IMG/VR virus record: IMGVR_UViG_3300048759_000066
Coordinates: 1-40,279 of that record
Strand: one strand, 5' to 3'
DNA: 40,279 nucleotides
Origin: a virus
The notes beneath the pieces were generated by a model. That model saw nothing but the letters and a program-made list of their open reading frames with translations, ran no database searches and was not told the origin of the DNA. A program made the translations under genes and the position numbers. Numbering within the stretch: position 1 is the stretch's first letter; each line of letters starts with the position of its first letter. Below are positions 12,894-19,118 of this stretch, one piece after another.

Positions 12894-14068
12894 ATCGAGA
12901 ACAGATAACAATATTTGGGGAGGCCGAAGATGACGTGGTGGGGCAGATGCTTGCTGTATGTGGAAAAAGTCCTGTGGCGCACGCCGTTCTGTGTGCTGAC
13001 AGTCACCTTGGATATTCTGTTCCTGTTGGGGGCGTGGTGGCTTATGAAGGTCGGATTTGTGTCAATGGAGTCGGCTTTGATATCGCTTGCGGGAATAAAG
13101 CTGCTCGCCTTGATGTCGATGCCCTCGGAGTGAAGAAGGACATTTACCGGACAATGAATGAAGTTCAGAAGCATATTAGTTTTGGAATCGGAAGGAAGAA
13201 TAATGAACCAGTTGAGCATATTTTGTTTGATGATGATTTGTGGACAACTATTCCTTTGCTTGCTTCTCTTAAGGATAAGGCTCGCGCTCAACTTGGAACT
13301 GTGGGCTCTGGAAATCATTATGTTGATATATTTACCGATGAGCATAATCGTGTGTGGGTCGGGGTACATTTTGGTTCGAGAGGTCTTGGGCATTCGATAG
13401 CGACACATTTTATAAAAGCAGGAGGAGGAAAGGATGGAGTGCATGCTGACCCGGTTGTATTTGATGAAAGTAGTGACCTCGGAGAACAGTATCTTAAATG
13501 CATGGAATTGGCTGGCCGATACGCTTATGCTGGTAGAGACTGGGTGTGTCAGAGAGTATCAAGAATCTTGCGGGGAGAAATCTTGGAAGAGGTCCATAAT
13601 CACCACAACTTTGCGTGGAAAGAATCACATTTTGGTAAAGATTTGTGGGTCATCCGAAAAGGATCAACACCTGCTTTCCCAGGCCAGAGAGGCTTTGTTG
13701 GCGGATCTATGGGAGACATATCAGTCATTATCGAAGGAACCGATTCAGAAGCATCAAGGGATAGTCTCTTTTCTACAATCCATGGAGCTGGCCGTGCAAT
13801 GGGAAGAACTCAAGCCAAGGGCAAAGTCAATCGTAGAACGGGTGCAGAAATACGACCCGGATTGGTCACTAAGCTTGCCCATGAAGATTGGATGGACAAA
13901 GCTGGAGTAGAAGTGCGTGGAGGCGATTTAGATGAATCACCTTTGGCTTATAAACGCATTGAACAGGTATTGCAGGCTCATGAAGGAACTATCAAGGTAT
14001 TACATACGTTAACACCCATTGGGGTCTGTATGGCCGATTCAAGGGAAAGAGATCCATATAAAGATTAA
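12890..14068 (+). CDS. rtcB: RtcB-type RNA ligase (3'-phosphate/5'-OH joining)
   Basis: The 392-residue protein is full length for RtcB. Visible active-site elements are DIACGNK (metal Cys67), GTVGSGNHYVD (His143), VGVHFGSRGLGH (His160), VHNHHNFA (236-241), RKGSTPAFPGQRG and IHGAGR with His298, the residue that carries GMP. RtcB heals and seals RNA breaks with 2',3'-cyclic phosphate (or 3'-phosphate) and 5'-OH ends using GTP and Mn. Anticodon nucleases and other RNases of phage defence leave such ends, so a repair role for cleaved tRNA is likely. It sits in an operon with a second RNA ligase and upstream of phage tRNAs. Confidence 0.95.
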   Translation: MNREQITIFGEAEDDVVGQMLAVCGKSPVAHAVLCADSHLGYSVPVGGVVAYEGRICVNGVGFDIACGNKAARLDVDALGVKKDIYRTMNEVQKHISFGIGRKNNEPVEHILFDDDLWTTIPLLASLKDKARAQLGTVGSGNHYVDIFTDEHNRVWVGVHFGSRGLGHSIATHFIKAGGGKDGVHADPVVFDESSDLGEQYLKCMELAGRYAYAGRDWVCQRVSRILRGEILEEVHNHHNFAWKESHFGKDLWVIRKGSTPAFPGQRGFVGGSMGDISVIIEGTDSEASRDSLFSTIHGAGRAMGRTQAKGKVNRRTGAEIRPGLVTKLAHEDWMDKAGVEVRGGDLDESPLAYKRIEQVLQAHEGTIKVLHTLTPIGVCMADSRERDPYKD

Positions 14069-14074
14069 GGGGAA

Positions 14075-14239
14075 ATGATGGAAGAAGTTATTAGGCTTTT
14101 AGGTGAGATGATTAAAAGACTCGACACTTTGATCGTTCAGAATGAGGAATGCATTCGCAAAAGAGAACTTCTGGATCGGAGTTATTTGGAGAAGGAAATA
14201 GCCTTAACGAAGCATAAATTGGAAGTGTTGAATCGATGA
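14075..14239 (+). CDS. Small helical protein (54 aa)
   Basis: Tandem ATGs at 14075/14078 follow AAGGGGAA. The product (EEVIRLLGEMIKRLDTLIVQ, then KRELLDRSYLEKEIALTK) is a probable coiled coil. It lies between RtcB and a zinc-finger protein and overlaps the latter by four bases. No family recognised. Confidence 0.6.
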   Translation: MMEEVIRLLGEMIKRLDTLIVQNEECIRKRELLDRSYLEKEIALTKHKLEVLNR

Positions 14240-14439
14240 GAAAGTTATTCTGTAAAATTTGTGGTTCCGCTGCACGGTATTTCACAAATTTCGATGCACA
14301 CTTCTGCGGGATATGCAATACATGGCTCGATAAATCCTGTGAGGATACCACGTGTCGTTATTGTTCAGGAAGACCAGCGAGGCCATTGAAAGTTGAAGTA
14401 CCTGTCGAAAAAAAAGCATCAAAGAAAAAAACCGAATAG
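14236..14439 (+). CDS. Small zinc-finger protein (67 aa)
   Basis: Three Cys pairs, C6-x-x-C9, C24-x-x-C27 and C40-x-x-C43, plus Cys35 and a His, suggest two bound zinc ions. A basic Lys/Pro tail follows (EKKASKKKTE). The fold is compatible with RNA or protein binding. Near the 3' end there are runs of eight and seven A, where slippage could join it to the next frame. Confidence 0.6.
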   Translation: MRKLFCKICGSAARYFTNFDAHFCGICNTWLDKSCEDTTCRYCSGRPARPLKVEVPVEKKASKKKTE

Positions 14440-14539
14440 ATCTGAAGAAGGACACTGGGAAGGTAAGTACTGGTGTAACTGTCGGACAAGAATGTATAGA
14501 TTATGGTTAGGAAAGAAGAGGTGGGATGGAAGAGAATAA
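14393..14539 (+). CDS. Small basic Trp/Cys-rich protein (up to 48 aa), overlapping both neighbours
   Basis: In the frame ending at 14539 the product includes SEEGHWEGKYWCNCRTRMYR and LWLGKKRWDGRE, which reads as real protein. Its stop lies 14 bases inside the RNA-ligase gene, the layout seen throughout this operon. The start is uncertain: a TTG at 14393 or access by slippage on the A-runs of the preceding gene. Confidence 0.4.
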   Translation: MKYLSKKKHQRKKPNRSEEGHWEGKYWCNCRTRMYRLWLGKKRWDGRE

Positions 14540-15494
14540 TAAAGGGTTAGTATATGTTGGGAAGATTATTGAATTGGATCGAATTCCAGATGCGGATTTT
14601 ATTGTTTCGGCTACAGTCGTTTGTGGTCAGGGGGGTAAATGGCGAGGGGTTGTTCGTTCCGCTGACTTTAGTATTGGCGACAAGTGCATTGTTTTTTTGC
14701 CTGATTCATTGGTTCAAGAAAGCGATGATATGGCTTTTTTAAAGTCCTCTGGGTGGCGTGTAAAGATGCGGCGGTTTAGGCGAGCTCCAAGTGAAGTGGT
14801 AATTATGCCGAATAAGTTCAACCTACTCGTTGGAAATGATGTTACGTTTCTCTGCGGGGTTACTAAGTACTGTAAACCTGTGCCTGCGTGTCTTAATGGT
14901 TTAGCTAAAGGGTTGTTTCCAGACTTTATACCTAAGACGGATGAACCGAATTACCAAAGACCGGACGCGAATGTTGCTGAGTTGATAGGAAAACCGTTTT
15001 ACGTCAGCCTTAAGATGGATGGAAGTTCGACGACGGCATTCAAACATAACGGTGAGTTCGGTGTGTGCAGTCGGAACCTGGAACTGAAGAAGGATGAAAA
15101 CAACGGCTACTGGAAGGTCGCGCAGAAGTACAAGTTGGAAGAGAAGTTGCCGGATGAGACAGCGCTTCAGTGGGAGACGTGTGGCCCAGGTATTCAATCT
15201 AATCCTATGGGTCTTAGTGACTTAGAGGGATACGCGTTTTCGGCATACAATATCGTTGAGAAGCGTTATTTTACCATGAAAGAGACGATTGATCTGTGCG
15301 AGAAAATCGATTTTCCTATGGCTGAGATTCTGAGGGAAGGAGACTGTTTTAGTAATTATGGGATTGAAGTTTTAGGTGAAGGAACATACGATAACCACAA
15401 GCAAAGAGAGGGTGTTGTAGTCCGGAGTCAAGAGAACTTGTTAGGACATAAACCCATAAGTTTCAAAGTGATAAACCTAAACTACGAGAAATAA
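14526..15494 (+). CDS. DraRnl/Rnl5-like RNA ligase (N-terminal OB module plus nucleotidyltransferase)
   Basis: The first ~110 residues form an OB-type module (GLVYVGKIIELDRIPDADFI, then GDKCIVFLPDSLVQE). The ligase domain has motif I K163-M-D-G, a motif III-like WETCGPG around Glu217, motif IV EGVVVRS at 295-301 and motif V SFKVIN with Lys314. This order, OB domain first, is that of the Rnl5 family typified by Deinococcus DraRnl, which seals 3'-OH/5'-phosphate nicks in RNA, using ATP. That is the opposite end chemistry to RtcB in the same operon. All catalytic motifs look intact at 322 residues. Confidence 0.85.
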   Translation: MEENNKGLVYVGKIIELDRIPDADFIVSATVVCGQGGKWRGVVRSADFSIGDKCIVFLPDSLVQESDDMAFLKSSGWRVKMRRFRRAPSEVVIMPNKFNLLVGNDVTFLCGVTKYCKPVPACLNGLAKGLFPDFIPKTDEPNYQRPDANVAELIGKPFYVSLKMDGSSTTAFKHNGEFGVCSRNLELKKDENNGYWKVAQKYKLEEKLPDETALQWETCGPGIQSNPMGLSDLEGYAFSAYNIVEKRYFTMKETIDLCEKIDFPMAEILREGDCFSNYGIEVLGEGTYDNHKQREGVVVRSQENLLGHKPISFKVINLNYEK

Positions 15495-15495
15495 A

Positions 15496-15702
15496 ATGCC
15501 ATGTAGATGTTGCGGGGCGAGTCGACCTACCAAGGGGTTAAATCAGACTATGGAAGAGAAGTTGATCAATGCCAATCTAAAGTTAGTTGCTGCTATGGTG
15601 TTGAAAAAGGACGAAGGCTCCTATTACGGAATCGATGAATGGAAAAAAGGATGGTTAGAGGCTTTCGAGCATCATTTATACGGGTGTCCAGAAAAGAAAT
15701 GA
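15496..15702 (+). CDS. Hypothetical protein (68 aa)
   Basis: It begins MPCRCCGASRP, with a small Cys cluster, then a helical part (NLKLVAAMVLKKDEGSYYGI). An in-frame ATG at 15550 follows AGGGG and may be the real start, removing the Cys cluster. No family recognised. Confidence 0.5.
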   Translation: MPCRCCGASRPTKGLNQTMEEKLINANLKLVAAMVLKKDEGSYYGIDEWKKGWLEAFEHHLYGCPEKK

Positions 15703-15899
15703 GCCGAAGTAAACGAAAACCTTATTATGGTAATGCTCCCTATGCTAAATGGTGGAAATCATTATTCAATAAGAATATAAGAAGAAATACCGAAGAAATA
15801 CCCGATGGAAAATTCTATAAACGGTTAAATGAGTCTTGGTGTTCGCCGATGGAGCACAAACATGGTTACTGGGACGTTCCGAAACTGAGGAGAAAATGA
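15699..15899 (+). CDS. Small basic protein (66 aa)
   Basis: The start at 15699 (MSRSKRKPYYGNAPYAKWWK) overlaps the previous stop by ATGA and is preferred to an upstream in-frame ATG at 15639. The product is basic and aromatic (KFYKRLNESWCSPMEHKHG). It overlaps the next gene by four bases. No family recognised. Confidence 0.5.
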   Translation: MSRSKRKPYYGNAPYAKWWKSLFNKNIRRNTEEIPDGKFYKRLNESWCSPMEHKHGYWDVPKLRRK

Positions 15900-16141
15900 T
15901 TTGGAAGAGTAAAGAGCAGCCGATTTACGTCTTTTTGGATGATATTTGGCAGAGAGAGACAGATAAAGCTTGGTTTTTTCCTTTAGAAGAACATAAATGC
16001 TGGGGAAGTGCTTGTGCGTCGGCGGTTTACTGGACAAAACGGACTAGAGTAATGAAAACACGCGGAAATATAAGGAGAGAAGATGAAATTACAGCCTGTC
16101 GGAAGGAGTTTGCTCGTATGTGTGCGGAAAAAGAAGAGTAA
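15896..16141 (+). CDS. Hypothetical protein (81 aa)
   Basis: ATG at 15896 overlaps the previous stop (ATGA) and follows GGAGAAA. The product contains QPIYVFLDDIWQRETDKAWF, a mixed strand pattern, and a basic helical C-terminus. It overlaps the GroES-like gene by 59 bases. No family recognised. Confidence 0.5.
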   Translation: MIWKSKEQPIYVFLDDIWQRETDKAWFFPLEEHKCWGSACASAVYWTKRTRVMKTRGNIRREDEITACRKEFARMCAEKEE

Positions 16142-16346
16142 ACACGGACTTTTGTTGCCTGAAGACCATAGTGATCCTCAGCACGCACAAGTAATTGGAG
16201 TGGGAGAGAAGGTGGAAATGCCAGTGAAGGAAGGGGATATGGTCTTGGTTAGTCCTTATGCTGGAATGAAAGGAGTTGGGGGCGATGATGAAGCTCCATA
16301 TTTACTGATTGCGGAAAAAGAAGTGTTGGGGATATTAATAGAATGA
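16083..16346 (+). CDS. groES: GroES-like co-chaperonin
   Basis: The 87-residue product follows the Cpn10 plan: MKLQPVGRSLLVCVRKK, a mobile-loop region KSKHGLLLPEDH, then AQVIGVGEKVEMPVKEGDMV, LVSPYAGMKGVG and the final strand YLLIAEKEVLGILIE. GroES caps host GroEL; phage versions (such as T4 gp31) adapt the chamber for capsid protein folding. The mobile loop is slightly short but keeps the Gly-hydrophobic-hydrophobic contact (GLLL). AGGAG precedes the start. No GroEL gene is present, so it must work with host GroEL. Confidence 0.85.
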   Translation: MKLQPVGRSLLVCVRKKKSKHGLLLPEDHSDPQHAQVIGVGEKVEMPVKEGDMVLVSPYAGMKGVGGDDEAPYLLIAEKEVLGILIE

Positions 16347-16609
16347 TTATAGAATTAAGTGATGATGAATTAATTTGCATTTTGGCGACATTAAAGATAT
16401 ATGATAATGAGTATGATTTTTCTACAGAAACACGTAAAAATTTGTTAAAACGATTACAAATAATAAGAAATATAATGATTGGAGACGAAGATGCCAGAAA
16501 AGAAAAAATGGATACAGGGTGCGATCAAGAAGCCAGGAGCACTACACAAAGAGCTAGGAGTTCCAGAAGGGAAGACTATTCCGGCCAAAAAGCTCGCCAC
16601 TGCTGCTAA
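16343..16609 (+). CDS. Hypothetical protein (88 aa)
   Basis: It overlaps the GroES-like stop by ATGA. The first 50 residues (MIIELSDDELICILATLKIY, then TRKNLLKRLQIIRNIMIG) look like a helical domain; the rest overlaps the next gene and has shadow-like Arg/Ser composition, so the true gene may be shorter. No family recognised. Confidence 0.45.
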   Translation: MIIELSDDELICILATLKIYDNEYDFSTETRKNLLKRLQIIRNIMIGDEDARKEKMDTGCDQEARSTTQRARSSRREDYSGQKARHCC

Positions 16610-16673
16610 AAAACCCGGGAAAGAGGGTCAACGAGCGCGATTGGCTGAGACATTGAAGGGATTTAAGAAGTAA
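16491..16673 (+). CDS. Small basic conserved phage protein (60 aa)
   Basis: The product (MPEKKKWIQGAIKKPGALHK, then LGVPEGKTIPAKKLATAAKK and RARLAETLKGFKK) is of a type I recognise from many phages and metagenomic contigs: a short, very basic protein with KPGALH and LGVPEGK motifs. Its function is not established. The start at 16491 is preferred over ATG 16479. Expression is likely linked to its neighbours. Confidence 0.7.
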   Translation: MPEKKKWIQGAIKKPGALHKELGVPEGKTIPAKKLATAAKKPGKEGQRARLAETLKGFKK

Positions 16674-16837
16674 TGGAAGAATTTACTAAAGGTTTTGCTA
16701 CGGCACAGAAAGAACCACGCTATACGGACTTGGGTGTAACTCGGAAAGACCTTAATAAGCTGGAAGACTATTGTGTGGATCAGTGGAAAAAGTTGAAAAA
16801 AGAGATTGATGAAATAAGACGTAGCCAAAAAAAATAA
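16673..16837 (+). CDS. Small helical protein (54 aa)
   Basis: ATG at 16673 overlaps the previous TAA. The product (MEEFTKGFATAQKEPRYTDL, then LNKLEDYCVDQWKKLKKEID) is charged and helical. It is the last protein gene before the tRNA cluster. No family recognised. Confidence 0.55.
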   Translation: MEEFTKGFATAQKEPRYTDLGVTRKDLNKLEDYCVDQWKKLKKEIDEIRRSQKK

Positions 16838-16857
16838 TAATAACTATAAATAAAAAT

Positions 16858-16930
16858 GCGGGTGTAGCTGAGTGGCTTAGCGGTCCCCTAATCCGGGACG
16901 ACGTACGATGGTTCGAGTCCATCTGCCCGC
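16858..16930 (+). tRNA. tRNA with CTAATCC anticodon loop (AAT by position; identity uncertain)
   Basis: A full cloverleaf folds: acceptor GCGGGTG/TGCCCGC with two G-T pairs at its base, D stem GCTG/TAGC, anticodon stem GTCCC/GGGAC, T stem GATGG/CCATC with loop TTCGAGT. The 7-base anticodon loop is CTAATCC, which by position gives anticodon AAT (Ile, codon ATT). That is unusual: bacteria use GAT, and base 37 is a C where a purine is expected. The variable region is seven bases. Confidence 0.7.
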
Positions 16931-16936
16931 ATTATC

Positions 16937-17010
16937 GCTGGATTAGCTTAGTGGTTAGAGCAGACTCCTAATCCGAGTCGTGAGGCACAGGTTCGATTCC
17001 TGTATCTGGC
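16937..17010 (+). tRNA. tRNA with the same CTAATCC loop (AAT by position; identity uncertain)
   Basis: Acceptor GCTGGAT/ATCTGGC, D stem GCTT/GAGC, perfect anticodon stem GACTC/GAGTC, T stem ACAGG/CCTGT with loop TTCGATT. The anticodon loop is again CTAATCC although the rest of the body differs from its neighbour, so the loop is shared by conservation and not by recent whole-gene duplication. A CCT (Arg) reading would need a shifted loop that breaks the stem. Confidence 0.7.
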
Positions 17011-17174
17011 GTTCATATAAAGTCCACACCTATAATGGATGGCTGAGATTGGAAGGCGCAGTTGACCTGATCACTCAAATGTTACACAGGCTTTACATAC
17101 CTGTTAAGTTATAGCTCCAGAAATGGAAGGTTGTTGAACTCGTGAGGCCCAACCGTGAAAAAGCCTCTAGACAT
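17011..17174 (+). other. Structured non-coding stretch between tRNAs
   Basis: No gene is recognised here. It can form CTATAA/TTATAG and ACAGG/CCTGT pairings around a loop CTGATCA that resembles an Ile (GAT) anticodon loop, and further right GGTTG/CAACC and GAGGC/GCCTC hairpins. It does not fold into a proper tRNA (no T-loop TTC). It may be one or two decayed tRNAs or another small RNA. Confidence 0.4.
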
Positions 17175-17246
17175 GGACTTTTAGCTCAGTTGGTAGAGCG
17201 TGTGCCCGTTAAGCACTAAGTCGGAGGTTCAAATCCTTCAAAGTCC
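17175..17246 (+). tRNA. tRNA-Asn (GTT)
   Basis: Acceptor GGACTTT/AAAGTCC is perfect, D stem GCTC/GAGC, T stem GGAGG/CCTTC with loop TTCAAAT. The anticodon loop CCGTTAA gives GTT (Asn). Base 33 is C where U is nearly universal, and the outer pair of the anticodon stem is T-T, so the tRNA may work poorly or be modified. Confidence 0.8.
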
Positions 17247-17251
17247 TATAA

Positions 17252-17323
17252 GTCGGGTTAGTTCAATTGGTAGAGCTCCTGTTTTGTACTCAGGGAGTTG
17301 TGGGTTCGAATCCTACATCCGGC
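17252..17323 (+). tRNA. tRNA-Thr (TGT)
   Basis: Acceptor GTCGGGT/ATCCGGC, D stem GTTC/GAGC, T stem GTGGG/CCTAC with loop TTCGAAT. The anticodon loop TTTGTAC gives TGT (Thr). The innermost anticodon-stem pair is T-T. It is followed by A73 and by a GC-rich structured segment. Confidence 0.8.
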
Positions 17324-17410
17324 AAACTTAATATTCCTCGTTGTTTAAGTCCGGTCAAGCTTCTGGTAAGTTCGGGGGCACGTACGATTGACTGGGGGAG
17401 ATAATAAACG

Positions 17411-17438
17411 CGGCTCAGATTTCATGAGGTCTGGGCCG
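17411..17438 (+). terminator. Strong stem-loop before the large terminase gene
   Basis: CGGCTCAGA (17411-17419) pairs with TCTGGGCCG (17430-17438), nine pairs with one G-T, around a 10-base loop. A run of eight T starts 15 bases later (17454-17461). The spacing is long for a classical terminator. It may end tRNA transcription, act as a processing site, or belong to another small RNA. Confidence 0.45.
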
Positions 17439-17485
17439 TAGCTCCTATTCAAATTTTTTTTCTCAAAAATTAAAATAAAGATTAT

Positions 17486-18814
17486 ATGTCTCTAATTCTT
17501 CCTTACGGCTATTCGCCTCGTCCTTATCAAGTAAATATTTTAAAAGCTTTAGACAATGGGTGTAGAAACGCCTGCTGGGTAGTCCATCGGCGTGGTGGAA
17601 AAGATACTACGATGTGGAACTATATGATCAAGCGCGCCTACATGGAACCTGGGACGTACTACTACTTCCTACCCACTTTTGCGCAGGCGAAGCGGGTTAT
17701 CTGGGACGGCATGACGAACGATGGAAAACGAATGATTGACTACATCCCGAAAGAGATTATCGACGGAAATATCAACAACACGGAAATGAAAATCTGGATC
17801 AACGGAGCGCATGGACAAAGTTTGATTCAGTTGGTGGCAGGCGACGCATATGACGGTATCATGGGAACGAATCCTCGCGGCATTGTGTTCAGCGAGTGGA
17901 GTTTGATGGACCCGATGGCCTATGAGTTCGTGAAGCCTATACTAGCTGCGAATGGAGGGTGGTGTGCGTTCATTTACACTCCGAGGGGGAAGAACTGCGG
18001 CTGGGATTTAGCTGAGATCGCCAGGAGGAATCCGCAGGACTGGTTTTACGAGTTGCTTACGGTGGAGGAAACGGGGGTTCTTACTAAAGAGCAGGTAGAA
18101 ACGGAGCGTCGTAAGGGTATGCCCGAGGATATGATCCAGCAGGAATTTTACTGTAACTTCAATCGAGGGCAGGAAGGAGCCTACTACGGACGTCAAATGG
18201 AAGAACTTAGGAAGAAGGGCCAGATATCTCACGTACCTTTTGACCCGGCAGTCCCCATACGAACATACTGGGACCTAGGAATAGGTGACAGTACGGCCAT
18301 ATGGTTTGCTCAATTTGCGGGGAAAGAAATCCATTTAATTAATTATTACGAAAATTCCGGTGAAGGGTTATCTCACTATGCACGCGTTCTGGATGATTAC
18401 CGTCGAGAAACTGGAGGTGTATACGATCTGCATATCGCTCCACACGACATACAAGTTCGGGAGTTGACGTCAGGAAAGACTCGGCTAGAGACAGCTCGGA
18501 AATTAGGGTTGAACTTCCGGGTAGCCCCCAAACTTGGATTAGAAGCAGGGATAGAAAGCGTACGAATGATTCTTTCACGATGCTGGTTTGATGAACGTCG
18601 AAGTGATTTAGGTATAAAATGTCTTGAGAACTATCGGAAGACTTACAATGAGAAGTACAAGGTTTATGGGGATCGACCTTTTCACGACTACACGTCTCAT
18701 GGTGCCGATGCGTTTCGAATGCTTGCAATAACCGAATCAGACTATCGACCCGATCAGGGTGTAGGAGATACTCAATATGAGTTGATGAAGCAGAACTGGG
18801 GGTGGAAAGTTTAG
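17486..18814 (+). CDS. terL: Terminase large subunit
   Basis: The ATPase has a variant Walker A VVHRRGGKDTT (residues 32-42) and Walker B IVFSEW (133-138). The RNase H-like nuclease has Asp263 (YWDLGIGDST), Asp321 (APHDIQVRE) and Asp401/Asp408 (HDYTSHGADAF). The protein is 442 residues, a usual size for P22/Sf6-like headful terminases. It pumps DNA into the prohead through the portal and cuts it. The start follows an AT-rich leader with no strong Shine-Dalgarno. The small subunit is far upstream at 10683. Confidence 0.95.
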   Translation: MSLILPYGYSPRPYQVNILKALDNGCRNACWVVHRRGGKDTTMWNYMIKRAYMEPGTYYYFLPTFAQAKRVIWDGMTNDGKRMIDYIPKEIIDGNINNTEMKIWINGAHGQSLIQLVAGDAYDGIMGTNPRGIVFSEWSLMDPMAYEFVKPILAANGGWCAFIYTPRGKNCGWDLAEIARRNPQDWFYELLTVEETGVLTKEQVETERRKGMPEDMIQQEFYCNFNRGQEGAYYGRQMEELRKKGQISHVPFDPAVPIRTYWDLGIGDSTAIWFAQFAGKEIHLINYYENSGEGLSHYARVLDDYRRETGGVYDLHIAPHDIQVRELTSGKTRLETARKLGLNFRVAPKLGLEAGIESVRMILSRCWFDERRSDLGIKCLENYRKTYNEKYKVYGDRPFHDYTSHGADAFRMLAITESDYRPDQGVGDTQYELMKQNWGWKV

Positions 18815-19118
18815 CCAATTCTTCTCTTCTCAATTGCTTTTCAATCTTTTCTAAGGTCGTAAAAAGTTCTCTGATTTGTTCTTCCACTTTCTTCACATGA
18901 ATCCGGTCGTGTTCCAGGCTTATGATTGAGCTTTCCATTGCGTCAAAATCGTGTTCCATTACTTGAGTGTCAATATCGTCGATTAGGGCGTCTAATAGTT
19001 TAAGTTTATTCTCTAAGCCTCGACTTTCTATTCCGAAATTGTTCAAATCTGTTAAAATCTTATGCATTCCATTTTCTAAGTGATGTATTCTATCTCTCAT
19101 AATTTCTATATCTATCAT
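18339..19118 (-). CDS. Coiled-coil protein overlapping the terminase 3' end in antisense
   Basis: The first ~100 residues (IEIMRDRIHHLENGMHKILT, then KLLDALIDDIDTQVME and KVEEQIRELFTTLEKIEKQL) form a strong coiled coil. After that the frame runs into the end of terL on the opposite strand and stays open for 476 bases as Ser/His-rich, shadow-like sequence. The real gene probably ended near 18810, so the stop may have been lost. It overlaps the metallophosphoesterase gene by four bases and is cotranscribed with it. Confidence 0.5.
   Translation of the reverse strand: MIDIEIMRDRIHHLENGMHKILTDLNNFGIESRGLENKLKLLDALIDDIDTQVMEHDFDAMESSIISLEHDRIHVKKVEEQIRELFTTLEKIEKQLRREELAKLSTPSSASSTHIEYLLHPDRVDSLIRLLQAFETHRHHETCSREKVDPHKPCTSHCKSSDSSQDILYLNHFDVHQTSIVKESFVRFLSLLLIQVWGLPGSSTLISELSLAESFLTSTPELVCRVERYADRIHLQFLDGNHPERVHSEITLHRNFRNN

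Noticed and set aside
12791-13444. Leftward 217-residue frame opposite rtcB
   Set aside because: Ser/His/Ile-rich shadow of the RtcB gene.
17340-17440. tmRNA 5' end (GGGGGCA...GACTGGGGG looked like one)
   Set aside because: No matching 3' acceptor with a TTCGA loop and no tag-peptide frame before terL.
17425-17450. Fifth tRNA beginning GGGCCGTAGCTC
   Set aside because: Only the first dozen bases fit; no anticodon or T arm follows.
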